Below are positions 24,678 through 36,084 of a DNA stretch of 55,942 bases, one piece after another. Position numbers and translations under genes: made by a program. The DNA is taken from contig JBJDZG010000018.1 of NCBI GenBank assembly GCA_051867875.1, positions 1-55,942 of the forward strand, written 5' to 3'. The notes below the pieces were generated by a model, which was given only the letters and a program-made list of their open reading frames with translations, was not told the DNA's origin and ran no database searches. Source of the DNA: RGIG4608 sp051867875. GTDB taxonomy: Bacteria; Bacillota; Clostridia; Oscillospirales; CAG-272. Each line of letters begins with the position of its first letter. The stretch's first letter is position 1.

Positions 24678-25075
24678 TATCAGTTTGAATGTAGATACAA
24701 ATTGCGATACCGCCGAATGTTGTTTCGTAGGGGGCGACGTCCCTGCGCGCGGTGCTAACACATTCACCGTAGGGGGCGACGTCCTCGATGCCCCGCCTCG
24801 CATTCGCACGGGTGCACGTGCAACAACCGTAGGGGGCGACGTCCTCGACGCCCCGTTTTCGACGCTTACTATCAATATCCGTGGCAGAAACCTCGCGTCC
24901 GTCCTCTCGGCAGCAAATTGGTTTTTTCGACAAGGGAGAAAAAACGCCCGTTTTGAAAATCGGAGATTTTCAAAACAATTTGCGCGAAATTTAGTCAGCA
25001 ACGCGCGATAAAAAGTTTTTGCGGAGCTTTTTTCAAAAAGCGACCTATCTTCAACAAACTAACCTTTACAACAAA
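24678..25075 (+). repeat. Repeat-filled gap inside the deo cluster
   Basis: Three hairpin units lie near 24728-24745 (partial), 24769-24797 and 24829-24857. From 24940 to 25065 follows the leader repeat also found upstream of spoIIE. All the flanking deo genes are co-oriented, so the repeats would be transcribed within the operon. No gene or promoter of good quality is seen here. Confidence 0.8.
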
Positions 25076-25089
25076 AGAAAGAAGAAAAT

Positions 25090-26247
25090 ATGAAAAAAAG
25101 AGTATTTTTAATCGTTCTTGACTCCTGCGGAGCGGGTCAGATGCCCGACTGCGAAAAATTCGGAGACAAGGACTGCAACACGATAAAGAGAATTTCATCA
25201 AGTCCGAAATTCTCCTGCACAAATCTGCGGAAAATGGGGCTAGGAAACATTGACGGGCTCGAATTTCTCGGCACGGTGGATAGCCCCACCGCCCGCGTGG
25301 CGCGCCTTGCGGAACGCTCAATGGGCAAGGACACCACTATTGGACATTGGGAAATCGCGGGCATTATCAGCGAAACTCCCCTGCCCACCTATCCCGACGG
25401 CTTCCCCGAGGAAATCCTCACGGAATTTACCGCGAGAACGGGCAGAAGAGTTCTCTGTAATAAGCCCTATTCGGGCACGGACGTCATTCGTGACTACGGC
25501 GAGGCACATATAAAAACGGGCGACCTCATCGTCTATACCTCGGCCGACAGCGTGTTCCAGATTGCCGCTCACGAGGACGTCGTCCCCGTCGAACAGCTCT
25601 ATGAATACTGCCGTATCGCGCGCGAAATTCTCACGGGACCGCACAGCGTCGGCAGAGTCATCGCGCGTCCGTTTGAGGGCGAGCACCCGTTCAAGAGAAC
25701 GGCAAACCGCCACGATTTCTCACTTGAACCCTACGGCAAGACCGTGCTTGACGCGATAGTTGAGCAAGGCAAAACCGTATACGCGATAGGAAAAATCTAC
25801 GACATTTTCGCGGGCAGAGGCGTAACCTATAAAACCTTCACGCACTCCAACCGCGAGGGAATGGACCTCTCTCTTGACGCACTCGACCACGATTTTGAGG
25901 GGCTTTGCTTCATAAATCTCGTCGATTTCGACATGCTCTACGGACACCGCCAGGATATCGACGGCTACGCAAACGCGTTTGCCGAATTTGACCGCTGGTT
26001 GCCCGAATTTACAGGCGGAATGAGCGACGACGACATTCTCATCATCACAGCCGACCACGGCTGCGACCCCGGCGACAGCCACACCGACCACACCCGCGAG
26101 TACGTGCCCTGCATAATCTACGGAAAGAACGTTACTCCCGCCAACCTCGGCACGAGAACGACCTATTCCGATATCGCGGCAACCGTTGCCGATTATCTCG
26201 GCGTAGACTTCACCTGTCAGGGCAGAAGTATGCTCGGCGAGGAATAA
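25090..26247 (+). CDS. deoB: Phosphopentomutase
   Basis: A 385-residue alkaline-phosphatase-superfamily mutase interconverting (deoxy)ribose 1- and 5-phosphate. Metal ligands are visible in VFLIVLDSCGAGQMPD at the N terminus and DHGCDPGDSHTDHTREYVP near residue 320; KDTTIGHWEI holds the phosphothreonine site. ATG 25090 follows AAAGAAGAAAA. It provides deoxyribose 5-phosphate for DeoC. Confidence 0.96.
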   Translation: MKKRVFLIVLDSCGAGQMPDCEKFGDKDCNTIKRISSSPKFSCTNLRKMGLGNIDGLEFLGTVDSPTARVARLAERSMGKDTTIGHWEIAGIISETPLPTYPDGFPEEILTEFTARTGRRVLCNKPYSGTDVIRDYGEAHIKTGDLIVYTSADSVFQIAAHEDVVPVEQLYEYCRIAREILTGPHSVGRVIARPFEGEHPFKRTANRHDFSLEPYGKTVLDAIVEQGKTVYAIGKIYDIFAGRGVTYKTFTHSNREGMDLSLDALDHDFEGLCFINLVDFDMLYGHRQDIDGYANAFAEFDRWLPEFTGGMSDDDILIITADHGCDPGDSHTDHTREYVPCIIYGKNVTPANLGTRTTYSDIAATVADYLGVDFTCQGRSMLGEE

Positions 26248-26271
26248 ATTTATAATTCTTAGAAGGAAAAA

Positions 26272-26691
26272 ATGATGAAAATTACCAATAAAGAGCTTTC
26301 TCTTCGCGCACTGGACGCGATGAAGAAGTCATATTCACCCTACTCGGGTTTTACCGTGGGCGCGGCACTTCTCACTAAGAGCGGTAAGGTCTACACGGGC
26401 GCAAATATCGAAAATGCCTCGTTTACGCCAACCGTGTGCGCCGAAAGAGTTGCCATTTTCTCGGCAGTCCACGACGGCGAGCGCGAATTTGAGGCAATAG
26501 CTATCTGCGGCGGCAAGGCTGGCAACGTGCAGGGTATCTGCGCGCCCTGCGGCGTGTGCCGTCAGGTTATGAGCGAGTTCTGCCCGCCCGATTTTCGCGT
26601 GCTTCTCGTTACGGACGCGGACGGAAGCTGCGACGAAACTACGCTCGGAGAGCTTCTGCCCTACTCATTCTCACTTGAAAAGGAGATTTAA
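26272..26691 (+). CDS. cdd: Cytidine deaminase
   Basis: A 139-residue zinc deaminase turning (deoxy)cytidine into (deoxy)uridine. The motif TVCAERVAIF holds the proton-shuttling Glu, and PCGVCRQ holds two zinc Cys; the first Cys is in CAE, the tetrameric form. ATG at 26272 or 26275 are equally plausible; AGAAGGA spacing slightly favours the second. It is 24 bp from deoB and belongs to the salvage operon. Confidence 0.95.
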   Translation: MMKITNKELSLRALDAMKKSYSPYSGFTVGAALLTKSGKVYTGANIENASFTPTVCAERVAIFSAVHDGEREFEAIAICGGKAGNVQGICAPCGVCRQVMSEFCPPDFRVLLVTDADGSCDETTLGELLPYSFSLEKEI

Positions 26692-26697
26692 GAACAA

Positions 26698-27081
26698 ATG
26701 AAAATCGCACTTATTGCTCACGACAAAAAAAAGAACGCCATAATCGAGATTGCAAAGGAGTATAAAGACGTCCTGTCCGCCCACGAGCTCTACGCGACGG
26801 GTACGACGGGCACGCTCATTATGGGCGAAACGGGACTTACCATTCACAGAATGAAGAGCGGTCCGCTCGGCGGCGACCAGCAGATAGGCGCAATGCTCGC
26901 AAACGGCGAGCTCGACTTGATAATCTTTCTGCGCGACCCGCTCACGGCACAGCCACACGAGCCCGACGTCTCCGCACTCCTGCGCCTCTGCGACGTGCAG
27001 AAAATCCCGCTCGCAACTAACGCTTCCAGCGCAATCATCATGCTCGAAGCCCTCAAAAATCATATCTATTTCAAGAATTGA
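26698..27081 (+). CDS. mgsA: Methylglyoxal synthase
   Basis: A 127-residue lyase turning dihydroxyacetone phosphate into methylglyoxal plus phosphate. Family marks include IALIAHD with its Asp, ATGTTGTLI, SGPLGGDQQIGA with the catalytic Asp, and IIFLRDPLTAQPHEPDV. ATG 26698 has AAGGAG upstream, overlapping the end of cdd. Its place at the end of a nucleoside-salvage operon, whose product is triose phosphate, suggests overflow control when deoxyribose floods glycolysis; that is inference. Confidence 0.95.
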   Translation: MKIALIAHDKKKNAIIEIAKEYKDVLSAHELYATGTTGTLIMGETGLTIHRMKSGPLGGDQQIGAMLANGELDLIIFLRDPLTAQPHEPDVSALLRLCDVQKIPLATNASSAIIMLEALKNHIYFKN

Positions 27082-27143
27082 GCAGCAAGCAGTCCTTGAA
27101 AATCCCTTGGTATACAAAATTTGATGTAAGGAGAAAGGCAAAA

Positions 27144-29795
<2,652 letters not shown>

Positions 29796-30260
29796 AATAA
29801 ATCCCTTGCGGGATTTGTGAAATGCGCCTCTCGGTGCGTGAATTTAATCAAAATTAAAGAGCGAGCAACGGATTTTTCTCCGCTTGTTCGCTCTTTTTGT
29901 TGCACGTGCGGATATGCGCTAACGTACGATATCCACTCAAACTCCGTAGGGACCTGCGTCCTCGACGTTCCGTTTTCGACATCTGCACGAACGGTGAGCG
30001 CACCTCACCCGTAGGGCGGGGGCTTGCTCCCGCCGTTACAAAATGGAGCAAAACGCCCGCTTGGGCACGACGCAAACACAACAACCGTAGGGGGCGACGT
30101 CCTCGACGCCCCGTTTTCGACGCTTGCACAAACGGTGAGCGCACCTCAACCGTAGGGGGCGACGTCCTCGACGCCCCGTTTTCGACGCTTGCACAAACGG
30201 TGAGCGCACCTCAACCGTAGGGGGCGACGTCCCCGACGGTCCGCATTCGACGTTTGCTAT
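29796..30260 (+). repeat. GTGAAAT array, then tandem 65-bp hairpin-unit repeats
   Basis: After the stop there is a short GTGAAAT-hairpin array and a hairpin that ends in a T run (29862-29900, GAGCGAGCAACGGA against TCCGCTTGTTCGCTC). Hairpin units start near 29945 and 30008. From 30085 a 65-bp unit repeats in tandem: full copies at 30085 and 30150, a partial one at 30215-30243. No gene is seen up to the clpP-like stop at 30381. Confidence 0.85.
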
Positions 30261-30380
30261 CAATAGCCGTGGCAGAAACCTATCGTCCGTCCGTTTGTGC
30301 GGACTCTTGCCGCGACAGCTCTGCAAAAAGCTTTTTATGCCACTGTTTCGAGAAACAGTGGCATCTTCATCTACTAACTA

Positions 30381-31058
30381 CTAACTTCCCTCTATCCTCT
30401 TTTTCAGCTCGGCGAGAGCGTCCGAGAGTCCGCCGACGCGGTCGATAAGTCCGCAGGCGACGGCTTCGTCGGCTTCGAGCACCGTGCCGACGTCGGTGGC
30501 GAGCATATCGGGACGCATCATCATTTCGTTAATCTCATCGGGCTCGGCGTGCGAGTGCTTGCAGATAAATTCGACGATTCTCTTCTGCATATCCGAAAAA
30601 TAATTATAGGTCTGCGGCGCGCCGATAACGAGCCCGTTGACTCTGACGGGGTGAAGCGTCATCGTCGCGCTCGGCGTAATAAAGGAACAGTCCGCGCTTA
30701 CCGCGAGCGGCACGCCTATCGAATGCGAACCGCCGATGACGAGGGACACAGTGGGCTTTGACATCGACGCTATCATCTCGGCAATTCCAAGCCCCGCCTC
30801 GACGTCGCCCCCCATCGTATTGAGAATTATCAGCACTCCCCTGACTTCATCGCTCCTCTCAAGAGCGACAAGAAGCGGGACTATGTGCTCGTATTTCGTG
30901 CTTTTTTGCCCCTCGGCGAGCACGTAGTGCCCCTCAATCTGACCTATCACCGTCAGCGTCTGTATTCCGTCCTCGACTTCCCTGCCGACGCCCTCGACCG
31001 TTCCCTTTTCCGAGGTATCGGAGTTTGCCCCGTCATCTTTTTTCAATTCTTCGCTCAT
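30381..31058 (-). CDS. ClpP/TepA-type serine protease
   Basis: A 225-residue ClpP-superfamily protease close to TepA/YmfB (translocation-enhancing protein). Visible are ILNTMGGDVEAGLGIAEMI with the oxyanion glycines, the nucleophile Ser in GGSHSIGVP, the His in MTLHPV, and a late Asp. A charged N-terminal extension (EELKKDDGANSDTSEKG) lacks a signal peptide, so it should be cytoplasmic. ATG 31058 follows AAGGGG at nine bases; earlier in-frame starts lack a site. It is a lone gene, divergent from pduL. Substrates are unknown; the family acts with or near DNA translocases and secretion. Confidence 0.85.
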   Translation of the reverse strand: MSEELKKDDGANSDTSEKGTVEGVGREVEDGIQTLTVIGQIEGHYVLAEGQKSTKYEHIVPLLVALERSDEVRGVLIILNTMGGDVEAGLGIAEMIASMSKPTVSLVIGGSHSIGVPLAVSADCSFITPSATMTLHPVRVNGLVIGAPQTYNYFSDMQKRIVEFICKHSHAEPDEINEMMMRPDMLATDVGTVLEADEAVACGLIDRVGGLSDALAELKKRIEGS

Positions 31059-31150
31059 TTGCTTCGCCCCTTTGGAGTTCATTTTACTTCTATTTTTCCC
31101 AAAATCAATAAAAATATCCCCCGCTGAGTCAAGAAATTGAAAAAACAATA

Positions 31151-31179
31151 TTTACAAGTCGAAAAAAGTGTGATATACT
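31151..31179 (+). promoter_or_regulatory. Promoter of pduL
   Basis: TTTACA at 31151-31156, a 17-bp spacer, TATACT at 31174-31179, about 58 bases before the start. Confidence 0.8.
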
Positions 31180-31237
31180 AGCTATGTATGGTAATAAATT
31201 AACAAGCCAAAAATTTTTACAGAAGAGGTAAACAGAT

Positions 31238-31807
31238 ATGGATAAAAAAGTTTTAGTTGAAACATCTGCCCGCCACATTCATCTTTCGAAAAGCACGATT
31301 GAAACACTTTTCGGTGCAGGCCACGAGCTCACAAAGAAAAAGGACCTCAGCCAGCCCGGTCAGTTCGCGTGCGAGGAAAAGGTTGAGGTAGTAGGCACTA
31401 AGGGCTCTCTCAAAATGAGCGTTCTCGGCCCCGCAAGAGGAGCCGACCAGGTTGAGATTTCTCTCACAGACGCGCGCTCAATCGGTGTAAACGCACTCAT
31501 TCGTGAGAGCGGCGACATCGCAGGCACGGCAGGCTGCATTCTTCGCGGTCCTTGCGGCGAGGTTGAAATCAAGGAAGGTGTTATCGCGGCAAAGCGCCAC
31601 ATTCACCTTACTCCCGCTGACGCAGAGGCTTTCGGCGTTTCCGACAAGCAGATAGTTAAGGTTAAGCTCGACACGGCGCGCGCACTCATTTTCGACGACG
31701 TCGTCGTAAGAGTCAGCCCCTCTTTCGCTCCCGCTATGCACATCGACACCGACGAGAGCAACGCCGCAGGCGCATCCGGAGTCGTTTACGGCGAAATTCT
31801 TGCATAA
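31238..31807 (+). CDS. pduL: PduL-type phosphotransacylase
   Basis: A 189-residue phosphate acyltransferase converting acyl-CoA to acyl-phosphate (acetyl or propionyl). The two repeated zinc-site motifs are plain: ARHIHLS near residue 12 and KRHIHLTPADA near residue 117. There is no long N-terminal encapsulation peptide and no microcompartment gene nearby, so it likely serves as a cytosolic phosphotransacetylase for acetate formation. ATG 31238 follows AGAAGAGG. The next gene starts 50 bp downstream and may be cotranscribed. Confidence 0.93.
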   Translation: MDKKVLVETSARHIHLSKSTIETLFGAGHELTKKKDLSQPGQFACEEKVEVVGTKGSLKMSVLGPARGADQVEISLTDARSIGVNALIRESGDIAGTAGCILRGPCGEVEIKEGVIAAKRHIHLTPADAEAFGVSDKQIVKVKLDTARALIFDDVVVRVSPSFAPAMHIDTDESNAAGASGVVYGEILA

Positions 31808-31857
31808 TTATTCATAATTATTCACAATATTCATTATTCATAAAAGGAGAAAAAACA

Positions 31858-32574
31858 ATGAGCATTGAAAACAGATGCGAATACGCAATGAGCCGCGAGG
31901 TTGAAGAAATGTGCGTAGTAGCAAAAGGCGTAAAGCACGGCCCCGCTCCCATTCCCGAAGAAGGCAAGTGGGTTGAGGCAAAACAAATCAGCGATATTTC
32001 CGCATACACTCACGGTGTGGGTTGGTGCGCACCCCAGCAGGGAGCTTGCAAGCTCTCCCTCAACGTTAAGAACGGCATTATCGAGGAAGCTCTCGTTGAA
32101 ACAATCGGTTGCTCCGGTATGACTCACTCCGCGGCTATGGCTGCTGAAATTCTTCCCGGTAAGACACTTCTTGAAGCGCTCAACACGGACCTCGTTTGCG
32201 ACGCTATCAATACAGCCATGAGAGAGCTCTTCCTTCAGATAGTTTACGGCAGAAGCCAGTCCGCTTTCTCCGAGGGCGGTCTTGTAATCGGCGCAGGCAT
32301 GGAGGACCTCGGCAAAGGCGAGCGTTCCATGGTTGGTACTATGTACGGAACGAAGGCTAAGGGTGTTCGTTACCTCGAAATGACAGAGGGCTACTGCACA
32401 AGAATGGCTCTTGATGAAAATAACGAAGTTATCGGCTACGAGTTCGTTTCTCTCGGCAAGATGACGGACTTCATCAAAAAGGGTCTTGAGCCCAACGAAG
32501 CTTACGAAAAAGCAAAAGGTACATACGGAAGATTCAATGATGCTGTCAAGTACATTGACCCCCGTAAGGAATAA
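31858..32574 (+). CDS. NifU-like iron-sulfur scaffold-type protein partnered with GGGtGRT protein
   Basis: A 238-residue protein with a NifU/IscU-like core: Cys57 and Cys64 in GWCAPQQGACKLSLNV, and Cys85 in ETIGCSGMTHSAAMAAEIL followed by GKTLLEAL, which parallels the GC-x(n)-GKTLEEA end of scaffold proteins. Extra C-terminal residues (GSYEFVSL-like strand, then a helical KKGLEPNEAYEKAK) are not part of classical NifU. ATG 31858 follows AGGAG. The partner gene starts 16 bp later. This pair occurs together in Clostridia with no established job; a cluster-handling role is inferred from the cysteines. Confidence 0.82.
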   Translation: MSIENRCEYAMSREVEEMCVVAKGVKHGPAPIPEEGKWVEAKQISDISAYTHGVGWCAPQQGACKLSLNVKNGIIEEALVETIGCSGMTHSAAMAAEILPGKTLLEALNTDLVCDAINTAMRELFLQIVYGRSQSAFSEGGLVIGAGMEDLGKGERSMVGTMYGTKAKGVRYLEMTEGYCTRMALDENNEVIGYEFVSLGKMTDFIKKGLEPNEAYEKAKGTYGRFNDAVKYIDPRKE

Positions 32575-32590
32575 TAGGAGGTTCTGAACA

Positions 32591-33592
32591 ATGGCAAAAT
32601 TTGAAGGTTACGACAGACGCGAGGCGAAAATTCTCGCGGTTCTTAAAGAATACGGAATTAACTCCATCGACGAGTGCAAGGAAATCTGCGACGCTTACGG
32701 CATCGACCCCTACAAAATCGTCGAGGAAACTCAGCCCATCTGCTTTGAAAACGCTAAGTGGGCGTACACGGTAGGCGCCGCTATCGCAATCAAGAAGGGC
32801 GCAACAAAAGCTTCCGACGCCGCTGCCGCTATCGGTATCGGTCTTCAAGCTTTCTGTATCCCCGGCTCCGTTGCCGAAAACCGTAAGGTTGGTCTCGGAC
32901 ACGGAAACCTCGGCGCTATGCTCCTCTCCGAGGAAACAGAGTGCTTCTGCTTTCTCGCGGGCCACGAGTCCTTCGCGGCTGCCGAGGGCGCTATCAAAAT
33001 CGCTCTTAACGCCAATAAGGTTCGTACAAATCCCCTTCGCGTAATTCTTAACGGTCTCGGTAAGGACGCGGCGTACATCATCTCCAGAATCAACGGCTTT
33101 ACCTTCGTTGAAACGAAGTTCGACCCCTATACTGAGGAAGTTTCCGTCGTATACGAAAAGCCCTTCTCAACAGGTCCCAGAGCGGCAGTTAAGTGCTACG
33201 GCTCCGACTCCGTTCCCGAGGGCGTTGCTATCATGAGACTTGAAAACGTAGGCGTTTCCATCACCGGTAACTCCACTAACCCCACACGCTTCCAGCACCC
33301 CGTTGCAGGTACATATAAGAAATGGTGCGTAGAAAACGGCGTAAGATACTTCTCCGTTGCTTCCGGTGGCGGCACGGGACGTACGCTTCACCCCGATAAT
33401 ATGGCGGCAGGTCCCGCTTCCTACGGTATGACGGATACCCTCGGCCGTATGCACAGCGACGCTCAGTTCGCAGGCTCTTCTTCCGTTCCCGCTCACGTTG
33501 AAATGATGGGACTTATCGGTATGGGCAACAACCCCATGGTAGGCGCGACCGTCGCAGTCGCTGTCGCTGTCGAAGAAGCGAGCAAGAGATAA
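32591..33592 (+). CDS. GGGtGRT family protein
   Basis: A 333-residue protein bearing the namesake GGGTGRT at residues 259-265 (FSVASGGGTGRTLHPDN). Other strongly patterned parts are Gly-rich GLGHGNLGAMLLSEETECFCFLAGHESFAAAEGA near residues 101-134 and a C-terminal GMGNNPMVGATVAVAVAVEE. No signal peptide or membrane helix. AGGAGG lies nine bases before ATG 32591. It forms an operon with the NifU-like gene and ends in a strong terminator. The domain is named but uncharacterised; codon use is like that of highly expressed neighbours such as pduL. Confidence 0.9.
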   Translation: MAKFEGYDRREAKILAVLKEYGINSIDECKEICDAYGIDPYKIVEETQPICFENAKWAYTVGAAIAIKKGATKASDAAAAIGIGLQAFCIPGSVAENRKVGLGHGNLGAMLLSEETECFCFLAGHESFAAAEGAIKIALNANKVRTNPLRVILNGLGKDAAYIISRINGFTFVETKFDPYTEEVSVVYEKPFSTGPRAAVKCYGSDSVPEGVAIMRLENVGVSITGNSTNPTRFQHPVAGTYKKWCVENGVRYFSVASGGGTGRTLHPDNMAAGPASYGMTDTLGRMHSDAQFAGSSSVPAHVEMMGLIGMGNNPMVGATVAVAVAVEEASKR

Positions 33593-33625
33593 TCTGCTTA
33601 ATTTGAATGAATCAAATAAAAATCC

Positions 33626-33657
33626 AAGCCGTTGCGGATATCCGCAACGGCTTTTTG
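33626..33657 (+). terminator. Terminator of the GGGtGRT operon
   Basis: AAGCCGTTGCGGAT paired with ATCCGCAACGGCTT, almost without loop, followed by a T run. Confidence 0.9.
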
Positions 33658-33699
33658 TCCGACTTTTGTCCTACACGGCTGCATACTCGCAAATCCTCT

Positions 33700-33800
33700 C
33701 CCGCTCCCCCGTAGGGACCGACGTCCCTAATAGACTCCCCTACAATGTTGTAAGATAGACACCGTAGGGACCGACGTCCCCAACGGTCCGTCCTTAATGA
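33700..33800 (+). repeat. Two GGACCG-class hairpin units
   Basis: A truncated unit at 33709-33730 and a fuller one at 33761-33790, separated by about 30 bases. They carry CCAACGG in place of the usual CCGACGG. Confidence 0.7.
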
Positions 33801-33856
33801 ATATATCTTCCCTTGCGGAACTACGGGAGCAAGCCGAAATAAACTTTTTCGGGCAG

Positions 33857-33885
33857 TTGACATTTATTGCACACTGTGCTATAAT
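33857..33885 (+). promoter_or_regulatory. Consensus promoter of the 718-residue protein operon
   Basis: TTGACA at 33857-33862, a 17-bp spacer, TATAAT at 33880-33885: a perfect sigma-A consensus. Confidence 0.9.
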
Positions 33886-33927
33886 TACCGTATTGATATC
33901 AGTCGAATTATGGCGAAAGGAGAGCTT

Positions 33928-36084
33928 ATGTTCAAAGTTAACGTAATACAAAACATTTCCGAGATACGAAATTATTCTTACGCAGACATCAGGCAGAATT
34001 TACGCGACATGCATTTTGAGGTGAATTCCTATACACACGAAAATATTGAGCATTTTCTCCCGTCCTTAAAGCAGGACGATATAGATTGCGTCATTTTTGC
34101 ATCAAATTCAATGAATGACAAAAAAATTCACGAGTACGTATCCTCGCCCGAGTTTTGCGAATGCTTTGACGCATATTTGAATGACGGTGGAGCATGCCTT
34201 GTTCTGCATCAGAATTCGCTGAAAAACACGGAAAATCCTCTTCCGTTTATCACAGACGGCTCGGTTATATCACTCAAGGGTTGCTATGCCGATGAATCCG
34301 TCAGCTTCGCAAGCCCGTCGGAAACGGCAATGGAATACTTTTCATTCCCCAATCACGTTTCTCTCGATGAAATAACCCGTACTTGTGACAGCTCTTCTTT
34401 GTCAGGAAAATATTGGCAGTTTATGGAGCCGGCAGAGGACACGTGGTCGCCTATTTTGTGTGACGCAGAGCAAAACGGAGTTATTCTTCGTCACAACGAA
34501 AAGAAAATTATCTTTTCGTCACTCCTGCTCGATTATCAGAAGCATCTCTCTCTCTTGCAAAATCTCTTGATAAATATGCTTGCCGGAAATCGGGGATTGG
34601 CTATTTTAGAGGACAATTCCACCAACACCCTGGGCTTTAATTACTTTCTCAATTCCCTTGAGGGAAAGAAGCTTTATTATAAAAAATATACGAACAACGA
34701 AATCGGCCGAAAAGAACTTCTTGAAAATACTAGAATGGGCTTGCACAGCTCCATCTTACTTAAAGAAGGCACTCTCCGTTCTTTGCCCGACGAAATTATC
34801 AAAACCATTGACAATTACGGAGTAAAGCTCATCGAAATTACCGACCACGAGTTGGATAAGGCGGACACGTTCGTTATTCATTCGATAGACAAAAATCTCT
34901 CTTTGCAATTTGCTCACCTTGAGTTCGCCGTTCAGGAGGAGCTCACTCACGGCTTTATCTCGGACAGCTTTATGAAAACCGTTGACGTCCTGATGCTTAT
35001 GAAGGAATTTGAAAGTAACGGGCTGACAAAGGGACATTACGATAAAGACTCCATTTCCGCAGTTTTGAGATGTATTGAACCACACATTCAGACCGCGGAC
35101 GGCTCGTACGACGAAACGTTCGGTGCAACCTGCAAGGCACTGTGGCTTTTTTTGCATTTTCTCGGAAAAGAGGATAAGCTCACAAAGAACGCCTACGAAT
35201 ACATAAAAAGCAAAAATTCCGTTTCAACCATCAGGGAATTTTTGGAGCGTCACTACATACTGTCATATTTTGAAGCCGACAGAAGCAGATATTTGAAAAA
35301 CACCTGTGAGGACACTGTAAATTCCATCATCGAAAAGAGATTCGGAAATATCAGTGAATACGATTTTTTAACTGTATTCAAGGTTGCAATCGCAATCGGA
35401 AACGAAAATCAACTGATGAATCTGTTTTCCTACATTCAGGCAAATACCACGGAGGATGGCAAATTTTTCAGCTCCTACGTAACGTCGGTTATAACGTCCT
35501 ATCTTATAGATATCCACGACACCGTAATCAAGACAGAAGAAAACAAGGAGCGTCTTAGACGCTTGCTCTTTGACCTCGTAATGTACATACGAAACGTAAA
35601 TACCGAGGATATGCCGCTTGAAGACGTTTTGAGAATTGTTTGCACTCTCTATAAATTTGAAACGGTCGTTTCCTTCCCCATCGGAGATTTGACGGAAATA
35701 ATTTTCAAAACAGACAGCTTTCCGCACGAATATAAAAAGGTCGAGAGAAAAATCACAAAGTATCAGGATGCGAGAATTGAAATGGACGCCGTCAAGGACG
35801 AAAACGCAAAGCTTAAAAAGGAAAACAAGGAATTGAAGCGCGCAAACAGGCTTATGCCCGTGTGGAAGGGCCTTTCGTGGGCATGCTTGACTTTGTTCGC
35901 ACTCTCCGTTTATATCTGCGTATACCTCGGATTTATTCTTCTCGACTCCGAAATTCCCGTGATTGCCACTCTCTTTGAAAAAATCAAGGACTCCTGGGTT
36001 TCTCTTTTCTCTTTGGCAATCGTTCCGCTCATCACCTACGGCATCAATAAATACATTAACAAGAAAAAGGAGAATGACGATTAA
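33928..36084 (+). CDS. Unrecognised membrane-anchored protein with amidotransferase-like N domain
   Basis: A 718-residue protein of unknown function. Residues 1-225 read like a class I glutamine-amidotransferase/ThuA-like Rossmann domain (DDIDCVIFASNS, YLNDGGACLVLHQN, then KKIIFSSLLLDYQKHLSLLQNLLINMLAG), but no obvious Cys-His catalytic pair. A helical middle region includes DGSYDETFGATCKALWLFLHFLG near 390, resembling an alpha/alpha-toroid repeat. A coiled coil (DAVKDENAKLKKENKELKRA, about 615-640) precedes two transmembrane helices and a KKKEND tail, so most of the protein should face the cytoplasm. ATG 33928 follows AAAGGAG. It overlaps the transporter gene by one base and has a perfect promoter. 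Confidence 0.8.
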   Translation: MFKVNVIQNISEIRNYSYADIRQNLRDMHFEVNSYTHENIEHFLPSLKQDDIDCVIFASNSMNDKKIHEYVSSPEFCECFDAYLNDGGACLVLHQNSLKNTENPLPFITDGSVISLKGCYADESVSFASPSETAMEYFSFPNHVSLDEITRTCDSSSLSGKYWQFMEPAEDTWSPILCDAEQNGVILRHNEKKIIFSSLLLDYQKHLSLLQNLLINMLAGNRGLAILEDNSTNTLGFNYFLNSLEGKKLYYKKYTNNEIGRKELLENTRMGLHSSILLKEGTLRSLPDEIIKTIDNYGVKLIEITDHELDKADTFVIHSIDKNLSLQFAHLEFAVQEELTHGFISDSFMKTVDVLMLMKEFESNGLTKGHYDKDSISAVLRCIEPHIQTADGSYDETFGATCKALWLFLHFLGKEDKLTKNAYEYIKSKNSVSTIREFLERHYILSYFEADRSRYLKNTCEDTVNSIIEKRFGNISEYDFLTVFKVAIAIGNENQLMNLFSYIQANTTEDGKFFSSYVTSVITSYLIDIHDTVIKTEENKERLRRLLFDLVMYIRNVNTEDMPLEDVLRIVCTLYKFETVVSFPIGDLTEIIFKTDSFPHEYKKVERKITKYQDARIEMDAVKDENAKLKKENKELKRANRLMPVWKGLSWACLTLFALSVYICVYLGFILLDSEIPVIATLFEKIKDSWVSLFSLAIVPLITYGINKYINKKKENDD

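Noticed and set aside
29944..30243. CRISPR-like array of regularly spaced repeats
   Set aside because: The spacers are themselves near-identical repeat sequence, units vary in class and spacing, and no cas gene is present.
31238..31807. Bacterial microcompartment locus around pduL
   Set aside because: No shell protein or aldehyde/diol enzyme nearby and no encapsulation peptide on PduL.
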